From DTYU01 sp040757355 (GTDB taxonomy: Bacteria > Bacillota > Desulfotomaculia > Desulfotomaculales > Ammonificaceae): a stretch of DNA of 9,245 bases. Each line of letters opens with the position of its first letter. Positions within the stretch are counted from its first letter, which is position 1. Below, piece by piece: positions 1-6,668 of the stretch. The stretch lies in contig JBFLWY010000073.1 in the NCBI GenBank assembly GCA_040757355.1, positions 1-9,245 of the forward strand. Reading direction: 5' to 3'. The position numbers were made by a program, and so were the translations under genes. Below the pieces are notes generated by a model. That model saw only the letters and a program-made list of their open reading frames with translations, searched no databases and was not told the DNA's origin.

Positions 1-1
1 A

Positions 2-373
2 AACTATTCCTATGACGCAAGCGGCAACCTGCTCAGGGTCACCATGCCGGACACCGTAGCTCCAACCGTATACAGCACCGACCCGGTTGACGGCGCGGTT
101 TATGTTCCGGTGGACCAGACCGTCTACGTCACCTTCAGTGAGAATGTGCAGCCGGGAGATAATTACGGCAATATTGCAATGAAATCCGGCGGGACAGTCG
201 TGGGTATTACTTATAGCATAGCCAGCAAGGTTCTAATCATAGACCCGGCGGAAAACCTTAATTACAGCACAAGCTATGCCGTCTATATCCCGGCGGGTGC
301 GGTAATGGATACAAGGGGTAACGCCCTGGCCGGTGATTACAGTTTTATCTTTGCCACCATGCCGGTGCCTTAA
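2..373 (+). CDS. RHS/YD-repeat protein fragment with SbsA-type Ig-like domain (5' end outside window; ends at in-frame stop)
   Basis: The frame is open from the first bases. It begins with one YD repeat (YSYDASGNLLRVT, positions 5-43) and passes directly into a bacterial Ig-like domain of the SbsA/Big_5 type. The domain signatures are STDPVDGAVYVPVD near the start, VTFSENV, and the closing VMDTRGNALAGDYSFIFAT. The frame then hits TAA at 371-373. The same frame reopens after this stop and continues as the RHS array at 407-1402, so this piece and the next were most likely one gene. RHS proteins are large secreted or surface-wrapped shells built of YD repeats; Ig-like domains are typically surface spacers. 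The gene's real start lies left of the window, and the ATG at 44 is internal. The family call is firm. Whether the fragment is still translated usefully is unknown. Confidence 0.75.
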   Translation, partial: NYSYDASGNLLRVTMPDTVAPTVYSTDPVDGAVYVPVDQTVYVTFSENVQPGDNYGNIAMKSGGTVVGITYSIASKVLIIDPAENLNYSTSYAVYIPAGAVMDTRGNALAGDYSFIFATMPVP

Positions 374-406
374 TATAACTCCCCCCAGAACGTTTGCGGC
401 AAACAA

Positions 407-1402
407 GTGAAGTACGATTATTACGCGGACAACCGGCTGAAGACGGTTACCGACTGGGCCTACCGGGTGACCACTTACGAGTACTACCCGAACGGCCTTC
501 TCTGGAGGACCATCCGGCCGAACAGCACGGTGCAGACCCTGGAGTACGATGCTGCCGGCCAGCTTACGCGGCTGCGGGACGTGGACGGCAGCGGCAGCGT
601 GATCGCCCAGTACGACTACACCTACCGGGACAACGGTAATATCGCTGCTGAACAAAGTTCGGTAGAAGAAATAGCGCTGGACATGCCGGATACGGTAATG
701 ACTTACACCTACGAAAACCGGATCGCCACCTATAACGGCCAGCCGGTTGAATACGACGCGGATGGGAATATGACCGTTGGACCGCTTAATGGCGTAATGG
801 CAGCTTACACTTACGATGCACGCAATCGCTTGGTGAGCACCGGGGACCTCAGTTACATCTACGACGCGGAGAACAACCGTATCGGCGTTATCGAAGGCGT
901 TTACCGGACGGATTATGTAATCAACCCTCACGCTCCGCTAAGTCAGGTCTTGGTCAAAACCGGCGCGGAAGGCAACCAGATATACTACATCTACGGCTTG
1001 GGCCTCATCGCGCAGGAAGAAAACGGCGCCTACCGGACCTACCACTATGACCTGCGCGGCAGCACCGTCGCACTGACGGATGAGAACGGCGCCGTCACCG
1101 ACCGCTTCTGGTACGGGCCTTACGGTGAACTTGTGCACCAGACCGGCTCCACGTCGACGCCGTTCCTGTACAACGGCCGCGACGGCGTGATGACCGACGA
1201 AAACGGCCTGCTCTACATGCGCGCCCGGTATTATAACCCGGAAGTCAGGCGGTTTGTAAACCAGGATGCTCTTTTAGGGGATATTTCCGATGGGCAAAGT
1301 ATGAACCGGTATGCTTACGTTGAGGGAAATCCTGTAAAATACGTTGATCCAATGGGGTTATGGACAAAGGAAGTACATAAAGATAACCCCGATGTTCCCT
1401 AA
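407..1402 (+). CDS. RHS repeat-associated core protein, C-terminal part, probably a disabled fragment
   Basis: This 331-residue frame carries YD repeats (residues about 2-165, for example YDAAGQLTRL and YDADGNMTVG). The hyperconserved RHS core follows: HYDLRGST (213-220), LYMRARYYNP (269-278), RRFVNQD (281-287), NRYAYVEGNPV (300-310) and DPMGL (314-318). In polymorphic-toxin RHS proteins a variable toxin of roughly 100 residues follows the DPxG motif; here only 13 residues remain before TAA. The listed start is the first GTG after the upstream in-frame stop at 371-373. It has no Shine-Dalgarno sequence (the bases before it read GCGGCAAACAA), so independent initiation is doubtful. I read it as the downstream half of one RHS gene split by a nonsense codon, and a pseudogene is the likeliest status. 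No immunity gene follows. Confidence 0.75.
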   Translation: MKYDYYADNRLKTVTDWAYRVTTYEYYPNGLLWRTIRPNSTVQTLEYDAAGQLTRLRDVDGSGSVIAQYDYTYRDNGNIAAEQSSVEEIALDMPDTVMTYTYENRIATYNGQPVEYDADGNMTVGPLNGVMAAYTYDARNRLVSTGDLSYIYDAENNRIGVIEGVYRTDYVINPHAPLSQVLVKTGAEGNQIYYIYGLGLIAQEENGAYRTYHYDLRGSTVALTDENGAVTDRFWYGPYGELVHQTGSTSTPFLYNGRDGVMTDENGLLYMRARYYNPEVRRFVNQDALLGDISDGQSMNRYAYVEGNPVKYVDPMGLWTKEVHKDNPDVP

Positions 1403-1488
1403 CTGCTCTTTTCTAACTTAATACCGCGCTTTCCAAGATAATCTGCCAGGGTTCCCTTATCCAAGGAAATTACCCCGGTATTCCCCAC
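1399..1488 (-). pseudogene. Short minus-strand coding-like tail abutting the RHS 3' end (possible gene remnant)
   Basis: On the minus strand a 29-residue frame runs from GTG (1488) to TAG (1401-1399) and overlaps the RHS stop by a few bases. Its translation has a natural protein character (it contains LADYLGKRGIKLEK), unlike typical noise. There is no Shine-Dalgarno sequence and an in-frame TAA lies just upstream, so it is not a convincing intact gene. It may be the 3' end of a gene brought in when the RHS tip was lost. I do not recognise the family, and chance is a real alternative. Confidence 0.2.
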
Positions 1489-1529
1489 TTTTCTTTAACT
1501 AAGCGGCAACCTGACTGACAGAAAGTTAT

Positions 1530-1559
1530 TTGAAGGGACCGGCTTCATTTGAGTAAAAT
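1530..1559 (+). promoter_or_regulatory. Sigma-A-like promoter for the capA-type gene
   Basis: A -35 TTGAAG (1530-1535) and a -10 TAAAAT (1554-1559) are separated by 18 bases, giving a start point near 1566 and a leader of about 35 bases. A perfect TATAAT lies at 1564-1569 but has no good -35 partner at normal spacing. Either hexamer could serve. Confidence 0.45.
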
Positions 1560-1599
1560 TAACTATAATTCGTCGTAAGATACGGATTGGGAGCCGGTT

Positions 1600-2802
1600 A
1601 TGGAAAGGAAAGAGAGCTTGCTGCGCTTATGGCTGGTCATTCTTGCCGTAACACTCACGGTAACCGCGGTTTGCGCCTCCGTCTTTCTCTGGCCGCCAAA
1701 GAAGCTGGCGCCGGCGACCTGGAAGCACGAGCCGGAGGTGCACGTCAATATAGCCGCCGCGGGCGACCTGCTTATGCACATGCCGCTGGTCAACTCGGTC
1801 AGGGAGCTCGAAACGGGTAAATACAACTTCAGCCAGGTTTTTGCCCCGATAACTTCTTATCTGAAACTTCCAGATTACACGGTTGCCAATCTTGAAACCC
1901 GGCTCGCAGGACCCGCCTACGGGTACAGGGGCTACCCACTTTTTAATACGCCGGCAGACCTGGCGCAACATCTGCGCAGTTCCGGCATAGATATGGTGAC
2001 CACGGCCAACAACCACAGCCTGGATTGCGGGTGGCGCGGAATTGTGACCACCCTCGACAATCTTGACGCCGCGGGTCTCGCACATACCGGCACCTACCGC
2101 AGCCCGGCTGAAAAAGCGGCGCCCTTTACGGTGAATATCAGGGGGATCAGGATTGCCTTTTTAAACTACACCGCGACAACCAACGGCTTGCCTCTCCCAA
2201 AGGGTAAACCTTTTGCTGTAAACATCCTCGATCCCCAGGCAGTCATTGAAGAAGCTTACGCTGCCCGAAAGCAGGGCGCCGATGTGGTGGTGGCAATGCT
2301 TCACTTTGGGGCAGAGTACCAGCGCCACCCTGACGAGTCGCAACGCGAACTGGCAGCCCGGCTGTGCGCGAACGGCGTGGACGTAATCATCGGCAGTCAC
2401 CCCCACGTTGTCCAGCCAATAGAAATAGTCACCGTCAATCGTGACGGTGACCTTCGCACCTGCGTTGTTGCATATTCTCTGGGCAATTTCGTTTCTAACC
2501 AGCGGCAGCGATATGCCGACAGCGGAATCATTCTTTACTTACATATTGTAAAGGGCACCGCGGGCACCTCTGTACGGGGCGTAGAGTACCTGCCGGTCTG
2601 GGTGCAAAGGTCGAACGTTTCCGGCCGGTGGCAGTTCAGGGTTCTTCCGGTTACTCCGGCAATCCCCGTAAGCACGGACCCGGCTTTAACGACCGCGGAC
2701 AAACAGCGCATGGCCCAGGTGTGGGAAGAGCTTTTCACCCACCTTAACAACCCCGCGCAAGGGGTTCTTCCCTATAACAATGACCGACTAAAATCCCGGT
2801 AA
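1600..2802 (+). CDS. CapA/PgsA-family protein (poly-gamma-glutamate capsule synthesis type, metallophosphatase-like fold), membrane anchored
   Basis: This is a 400-residue protein with one N-terminal membrane segment (about 10-31, after a short basic stretch); the rest would be outside the membrane. CapA-family motifs appear in order: AAGDLLMH (53-60), VANLETRL (95-102), TTANNHSLDCG (134-144), LHFGAEYQ (234-241), IGSHPHVVQPIE (264-275) and YSLGNFVSN (292-300). The Asp, Asn and His residues in these motifs match the metal-site pattern of calcineurin-like phosphatases. Length is normal for the family. The ATG follows GGGAG with a 6-base spacer. In Bacillus, CapA/PgsA works with CapB and CapC to make and export poly-gamma-glutamate. 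Neither partner gene is adjacent here, so a role in that polymer is not supported by context. A stand-alone cell-envelope hydrolase or phosphatase is equally possible. Confidence 0.88.
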   Translation: MERKESLLRLWLVILAVTLTVTAVCASVFLWPPKKLAPATWKHEPEVHVNIAAAGDLLMHMPLVNSVRELETGKYNFSQVFAPITSYLKLPDYTVANLETRLAGPAYGYRGYPLFNTPADLAQHLRSSGIDMVTTANNHSLDCGWRGIVTTLDNLDAAGLAHTGTYRSPAEKAAPFTVNIRGIRIAFLNYTATTNGLPLPKGKPFAVNILDPQAVIEEAYAARKQGADVVVAMLHFGAEYQRHPDESQRELAARLCANGVDVIIGSHPHVVQPIEIVTVNRDGDLRTCVVAYSLGNFVSNQRQRYADSGIILYLHIVKGTAGTSVRGVEYLPVWVQRSNVSGRWQFRVLPVTPAIPVSTDPALTTADKQRMAQVWEELFTHLNNPAQGVLPYNNDRLKSR

Positions 2803-2953
2803 AGCGGCCGGTGAAAACCCTTATGGTATCGTACTCGAAAATGCCCACTTTTACCTAAGCCACCACTACTATCCTCTCAAGGCCGCCGCCCTTATCCCCG
2901 GGCTCCTAGGCACTAAGCAGAGGATACGCCGAAACAACAAACGCATTATCTAA
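2792..2953 (+). pseudogene. Start-less open stretch resembling a protein C-terminus (possible gene remnant)
   Basis: In the frame +1 to the CapA gene, the sequence is open for about 53 codons from 2792 to TAA at 2951-2953, with no plausible start codon or ribosome site. The translation reads like real protein (ENAHFYLSHHYYPLK, then a hydrophobic run AAALIPGLLG, then a basic end TKQRIRRNNK). That pattern loosely recalls C-terminal ends of family-2 glycosyltransferases, but this is an impression only. Bases 2954-3040 hold nothing clear beyond a small palindrome at 2973-2985. Confidence 0.25.
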
Positions 2954-3040
2954 AGATACAAAGGTGCCCAGCGCTCTTAAAGAGCTTGCCGTATTCATTC
3001 CTGCGAAGTACTGCCGCCTGGTTCCAGTGCACGGCACCAA

Positions 3041-3928
3041 TCACAGCAGACCCGCATCGCGCAACAGTTGGCTGATCTTTTCCTTCTCCTCTGCCGTCGC
3101 TTCCACCAGCGGGAGCCGCGGCGGGCCCACATTCATGCCCAGTATGTTGAGCGCAGCCTTCACCGGTACGGGATTTGTAGTTATGAACATTCCTTTGATC
3201 AACGGAAAGAGCTCCCGGTGGATCTTGGCAGCCAAAGTCACGTTGCCGCTGGCGTAAGCGTTGATCATCTCTTGCATCTTTCTTCCCGCAACGTGCGCCA
3301 CCACGCTTACTATGCCCTTCCCTCCCACGGACAGGATCGGCAGCGTCAAGGCGTCGTCACCGCTGTAAATAACGAATTCATCGGGCAAAACCCGCCGGAG
3401 TTCACTCACCTGGTCAAGATTGCCGCTGGCTTCCTTAATGGCCTTTATATTGGGGACGTCCTTAGCCAAACGTGCCATAGTTCCCGGCAGGATGTTTACC
3501 GCCGTGCGCCCGGGAATGTTGTAAACCATGACCGGCAGGTTCGTACTTTCCGCAATAGCCCGGAAATGGCGGTACAGGCCTTCCTGCGAAGGCTTGTTGT
3601 AATACGGAGCAACCAGCATCACGCCGTCTGCGCCTGCCTTCTGCGCCACCTTCGTCAGCGCAATGCTGTCGGAAGTAGAGTAGCTGCCGGTTCCGGCAAT
3701 AACCGTGGCCTTCCCACCTATCTCTTCAACTACCGCCTGAAAGAGTGAAGCCTTCTCCTCTTTTGAGAGAGTGGGTGACTCACCGGTCGTTCCGGCCACA
3801 ACTAGCCCGTCCGAGCCGTTTTCCACCAAGTGCCGCGCCAGCTTCCTGGCCTGGTCAAGATTCAGTGCCCCGTCCTTATCGAATGGCGTTACCATGGCAG
3901 TAAGTACTCGTCCGAAATCCGCCGCCAT
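3041..3928 (-). CDS. dapA: 4-hydroxy-tetrahydrodipicolinate synthase
   Basis: This cytosolic enzyme condenses pyruvate with aspartate semialdehyde to give 4-hydroxy-tetrahydrodipicolinate. The 295-residue TIM-barrel sequence has the usual length. Visible signatures are GTTGESPT (46-53, the paired threonines of the proton relay), PYYNKP (108-113), VYNIPGRT (135-142, with catalytic Tyr136) and IKAIKEASGN (161-170), in which Lys165 is the expected Schiff-base lysine. The frame is open further upstream (to 4075), but that part overlaps asd and does not look like DapA. The ATG at 3928 fits the family N-terminus and has GGAGGTGGTGAT 11 bases ahead. It is the last gene of the cluster, 25 bases after asd, and would feed both lysine/diaminopimelate and dipicolinate synthesis. 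No convincing terminator follows it. Confidence 0.96.
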   Translation of the reverse strand: MAADFGRVLTAMVTPFDKDGALNLDQARKLARHLVENGSDGLVVAGTTGESPTLSKEEKASLFQAVVEEIGGKATVIAGTGSYSTSDSIALTKVAQKAGADGVMLVAPYYNKPSQEGLYRHFRAIAESTNLPVMVYNIPGRTAVNILPGTMARLAKDVPNIKAIKEASGNLDQVSELRRVLPDEFVIYSGDDALTLPILSVGGKGIVSVVAHVAGRKMQEMINAYASGNVTLAAKIHRELFPLIKGMFITTNPVPVKAALNILGMNVGPPRLPLVEATAEEKEKISQLLRDAGLL

Positions 3929-3953
3929 TACTATCACCACCTCCAGCACATTT

Positions 3954-4964
3954 TTACACGCAGCCGTACTTGATCGCCAACTCCGCGATCTGAACCGCGT
4001 TAGTTGCGGCACCCTTACGAAGCTGGTCCGCCACAACCCACATGTTAAGACCCTTGTCCAAAGAGTTGTCGACACGTATACGCCCCACTAACACCTCGTC
4101 CTTGTCACAGGCCAGCACCGGCATCGGGTATTTCTTCGCTTCTGGTTCGTCCACCACCACAACCCCCGGCGCATTCGCCAATATCTTCTTTGCCTCCGGA
4201 GCGTCCAGCTTTTCCCTTGTTTCTATGTTCACTGATTCGGAGTGACACCGGAAAACCGGTACCCGTATTGTCGTCGCCGTCACCGCCAGCGAATCGTCGT
4301 GGAAGATCTTCCGTGTCTCCTTCACCATCTTCCACTCTTCCTTAGTATAATCCATGTCCTGAAAGACATCGATGTGTGGAATCAGATTGAAGGCGATTTG
4401 GTGTGCGAAAACCTGCGGCGGATATTCCGCCCCATCGAGCACCGCCCTGGTTTGAAGCTCCAATTCCTTGATCGCCGCCGCCCCGGCCCCGGAAACAGCC
4501 TGGTAAGTTGAAACCACCACCCGCTTGATCCCCACCCGGTCGTAAATCGGCTTGAGCGGGACCACCATGATTATTGTCGAGCAGTTCGGGTTGGCGATAA
4601 TACCCTTGTGCCATTTCACGTCTTCTGGGTTCACCTCCGGGACTACCAGCGGTACGTCCGGCTCCATCCGGAACGCGCTTGAGTTGTCCACCACCAGCGC
4701 CCCGCGGTCCCGTGCCGCAAAAGCGAACTCTTTGCTTGCTGCACCGCCTGCAAAAAGCGCAATCTCTACACCTTCGAATGATTCCGGCCGCGTCTCTTCG
4801 ACGGTGTAGACTTCCCCCCTGAAACGGATCTCCTTACCGGCAGACCGGGCGGTAGCCAGGGGGCGAAGCCCGGCTACAGGAAAGTTCCTCTCATCGAGGA
4901 CCTTCAGTATTTCCTGGCCGACCGCCCCGGTCGCGCCGACCACTGCTACGTTGAACTGTCGCAA
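3954..4964 (-). CDS. asd: Aspartate-semialdehyde dehydrogenase
   Basis: This enzyme reduces aspartyl phosphate with NADPH to aspartate semialdehyde, the DapA substrate. The 336-residue product has the dinucleotide-binding GATGAVG (10-16), the active-site cysteine in NPNCST (125-130, Cys128), the SGAGAAA segment (159-165) and the catalytic histidine in RCHSES (239-244, His241). I place the start at TTG 4964 because AAAGGAGG lies exactly 6 bases upstream and the protein then begins just before the nucleotide-binding strand. The longer open frame to 5006 adds an Arg-rich stretch unlike the family. It lies between dpaB (55-base gap) and dapA. In Bacillus subtilis asd occupies the same position after the dipicolinate genes, but aspartokinase dapG follows it there and is missing here. 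Confidence 0.95.
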   Translation of the reverse strand: MRQFNVAVVGATGAVGQEILKVLDERNFPVAGLRPLATARSAGKEIRFRGEVYTVEETRPESFEGVEIALFAGGAASKEFAFAARDRGALVVDNSSAFRMEPDVPLVVPEVNPEDVKWHKGIIANPNCSTIIMVVPLKPIYDRVGIKRVVVSTYQAVSGAGAAAIKELELQTRAVLDGAEYPPQVFAHQIAFNLIPHIDVFQDMDYTKEEWKMVKETRKIFHDDSLAVTATTIRVPVFRCHSESVNIETREKLDAPEAKKILANAPGVVVVDEPEAKKYPMPVLACDKDEVLVGRIRVDNSLDKGLNMWVVADQLRKGAATNAVQIAELAIKYGCV

Positions 4965-4970
4965 AGAAAG

Positions 4971-4978
4971 CCTCCTTT
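4971..4978 (-). promoter_or_regulatory. Ribosome binding site that fixes the asd TTG start
   Basis: AAAGGAGG on the minus strand ends 6 bases before TTG at 4964. No ATG or GTG start with comparable spacing exists, so it decides the asd start. Confidence 0.75.
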
Positions 4979-5019
4979 CTCTTCTTCGTCCTGAGCCCCA
5001 ACACAATCCCCAGAAAACA

Positions 5020-5610
5020 TTAAGAAGCGTAACTGATTACCACCGGCTGAAGCTGTTTCCCTTCAAGAGCGTGAATGATGGTATCAAGTAACAGGTCCAT
5101 GCGCGCTATAAGCGAATTGGGCTTACCCGCCGGGTTGTCCTGGCCAAACGGTACCATGTAAACGTTTTTGGCGTTCAAAAGGACCCCTAAATTACGGGCG
5201 TTCATCCCCAATCCGTCGTTAGTGGAGATTGCCAGCACCACGGGCCGCTGGTTCCTAAGCTGAGCCTTGATAGCCATTAAGACCGGCCCGTCCGTAATTG
5301 CGTTAGCGAGCTTCGCCAAAGTGTTTCCCGTACAAGGTGCAACGACGAGTACGTCCAACAGCTTTTTTGGACCGATCGGTTCCGCACCTACTATGGTCTC
5401 AATCACTTCTCGTCCGGTGAGGTCCTTTAGCATGTTCTTCCAGTAAGCTGCCGTTCCGAATCGAGTATCGGTAGTCGCAACCTCCCGGGTGACTATGGGT
5501 ATTACCTCCGCCCCCTCTTGAATGATCCTCTTAATCTGCTCCACCACCTCGTTCAACGTGCAAAACGAGGCGGTCAGCGCAAACCCTACCTTTAACCCCT
5601 TAAGCCGCAT
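5020..5610 (-). CDS. dpaB: Dipicolinate synthase subunit B
   Basis: This is the flavoprotein-like subunit (SpoVFB) that works with DpaA to oxidise the DapA product to dipicolinic acid in the mother cell; the acid is then taken into the forespore core. The 196-residue sequence has the family's N-terminal KVGFALTASFCT (7-18), VVAPCTGNTLAKLANAITDG (89-108) and AISTNDGLGMNARN (127-140), all typical of DpaB. Two ATG codons (5613 and 5610) follow AAGGAGG at 5 and 8 bases; I chose the second for spacing. The frame also opens at TTG 5628, but that would bury the ribosome site inside the gene. The gap to the dpaA stop is 14 bases, suggesting coupled translation. Confidence 0.94.
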   Translation of the reverse strand: MRLKGLKVGFALTASFCTLNEVVEQIKRIIQEGAEVIPIVTREVATTDTRFGTAAYWKNMLKDLTGREVIETIVGAEPIGPKKLLDVLVVAPCTGNTLAKLANAITDGPVLMAIKAQLRNQRPVVLAISTNDGLGMNARNLGVLLNAKNVYMVPFGQDNPAGKPNSLIARMDLLLDTIIHALEGKQLQPVVISYAS

Positions 5611-5618
5611 CATCAGCA

Positions 5619-5625
5619 CCTCCTT
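5619..5625 (-). promoter_or_regulatory. dpaB ribosome binding site overlapping the dpaA stop codon
   Basis: The minus strand reads TGAAGGAGG: the dpaA stop TGA shares its last base with the AAGGAGG that serves dpaB. Terminating ribosomes would sit on the dpaB initiation site, a usual arrangement for keeping two subunits in step. Confidence 0.7.
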
Positions 5626-6521
5626 CAAGGCAAGACCGCAAGGTTAAGGCCTTTTTCCTGAACGAGGAGATCAGCGACCACTTGGCCTAGAATCCGGCCG
5701 GCTGTCTTCGGGGCCACCTTTCCGGGCAGTGAAGGCGCCAGTATTGCCTCCCTGTTGAGACTTTTTGCCGCTTCAAAGTCTGTTCCTCCCGGATCGGTGG
5801 CGAGGTCGATTATCAGTGCCTCCGGCCGCGTGTTCTTGATAACCCTGGATGTAAGAACCACTGCGGGGACGGTGTTGAATATGATGTCGGCTTCACTGAT
5901 TATTAACGGCAACCCGGCAAAATCAGACACCCGGTAACCCTTTTCCGAAGCCCGCGCCCGGTGGGCCGCATCCCTGGCCACTACCGTGATCTTAGCGCCG
6001 ATGCCGTTAAGCATGCGCGCCAGGGTTGTGCCGACGCGCCCGAACCCTAAAACAAAGGCTGACGAACCGTGGATGGTTATCGGAAGGTGCTCCATAGCTA
6101 GCTGTATCGCCCCTTCAGCCGAAGGGATGGAATTCAGAATCGCGAAATCATTCCGATCCGCAACCTCCACAAGCCTTAGGCGCAGCCGGTTGGCGACCTC
6201 CCGCAGGTATCTTCTTGCAAAACCCGTAAAGACCGGCGTTCCCTCCCTGAGAAGCCTCAAATCCCCTTCTTGAAGGAACAAGGGGTTTCCGGGAGTATAA
6301 ACGTACCCGTCATCACTAGCTCCCGGAAACGGGAGGACCACGGCATCCGCACCCTTAAGTCCGGCACCGACCGTCGCCAGCGATTGGATGCCGGGGACCT
6401 TCACTTCGTGCCCTACGAGCCGGACCTCGGCCTCCTGGTTCAAAAGCTCTTCCGCTGTATAAACCGCCCGGTGGTCGCCGCCGATAACAGCAACGTTGAT
6501 CCCTCTCAGTTTGCCTTTCAT
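5625..6521 (-). CDS. dpaA: Dipicolinate synthase subunit A
   Basis: This is the NAD(P)-binding subunit (SpoVFA) of dipicolinate synthase, which diverts the DapA product from lysine synthesis to spore dipicolinate. The 298 residues match family length. Visible signatures are the N-terminal NVAVIGGDHRAVYTAEEL (9-26), LPFPGASDDG (63-72), the conserved ILNSIPSAEGAIQLAME (128-144), and the Rossmann glycine motif in VLGFGRVG (157-164). IDLATDPGGTDF (238-249) and LPGKVAPKTAG (265-275) follow. The ATG at 6521 is preceded by GGGGGGAAA at suitable spacing. An in-frame GTG at 6536 is an alternative that falls inside that site. It follows dapB after 147 bases that hold a sigma-K-like promoter candidate, and it is tightly linked to dpaB. 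Confidence 0.95.
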   Translation of the reverse strand: MKGKLRGINVAVIGGDHRAVYTAEELLNQEAEVRLVGHEVKVPGIQSLATVGAGLKGADAVVLPFPGASDDGYVYTPGNPLFLQEGDLRLLREGTPVFTGFARRYLREVANRLRLRLVEVADRNDFAILNSIPSAEGAIQLAMEHLPITIHGSSAFVLGFGRVGTTLARMLNGIGAKITVVARDAAHRARASEKGYRVSDFAGLPLIISEADIIFNTVPAVVLTSRVIKNTRPEALIIDLATDPGGTDFEAAKSLNREAILAPSLPGKVAPKTAGRILGQVVADLLVQEKGLNLAVLP

Positions 6522-6547
6522 TGTCTTTCCCCCCACGGCTAATAACC

Positions 6548-6575
6548 AGTATATGTGCCATGAAGAGGTGAGGTT
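6548..6575 (-). promoter_or_regulatory. Sigma-K-like promoter candidate ahead of dpaA
   Basis: On the minus strand AACC (6575-6572) and CATATACTG (6555-6547) are separated by 16 bases. This fits the Bacillus sigma-K pattern (AC, 16-17 bases, CATAnnnTA) with one mismatch at the last base. The predicted start is about 20 bases before the dpaA ATG. The matching gene pair in B. subtilis (spoVF) is sigma-K dependent. No good sigma-E -35 is present at the right distance. The motif is short, so chance is possible. Confidence 0.4.
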
Positions 6576-6668
6576 CGTTTCGGCGCCGGGGCCGACGGCA
6601 GGGTTTTAGACGCGAGATGGCTTGCTGTTCTAATTATCAAAGAACCGAAAGCGGGGACTAAGAGTAAA

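Noticed and set aside
233..931. Long 232-codon minus-strand open frame opposite the RHS gene
   Set aside because: It is antisense to clearly recognisable YD repeats, has no ribosome site and no family features; GC-rich repeats commonly leave the opposite strand open.
1449..1475. Imperfect hairpin after the RHS gene as a terminator
   Set aside because: The stem has a bulge and is not followed by a clean T run, so it is too weak to list.
2973..2985. GCTCTTAAAGAGC palindrome as terminator of the dapA cluster
   Set aside because: The loop would be only three bases and the following T content is scattered; termination may occur elsewhere or be factor-dependent.
3068..3748. 226-codon plus-strand frame opposite dapA
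   Set aside because: dapA on the minus strand has all catalytic motifs; the opposite frame is rich in Arg, His and Gln and is an antisense shadow.
3929..4075. 49-codon N-terminal extension of the dapA frame
   Set aside because: It overlaps the asd coding end, is Arg/Ser/Thr-rich and unlike any DapA, while the ATG at 3928 gives a standard-length protein with a ribosome site.
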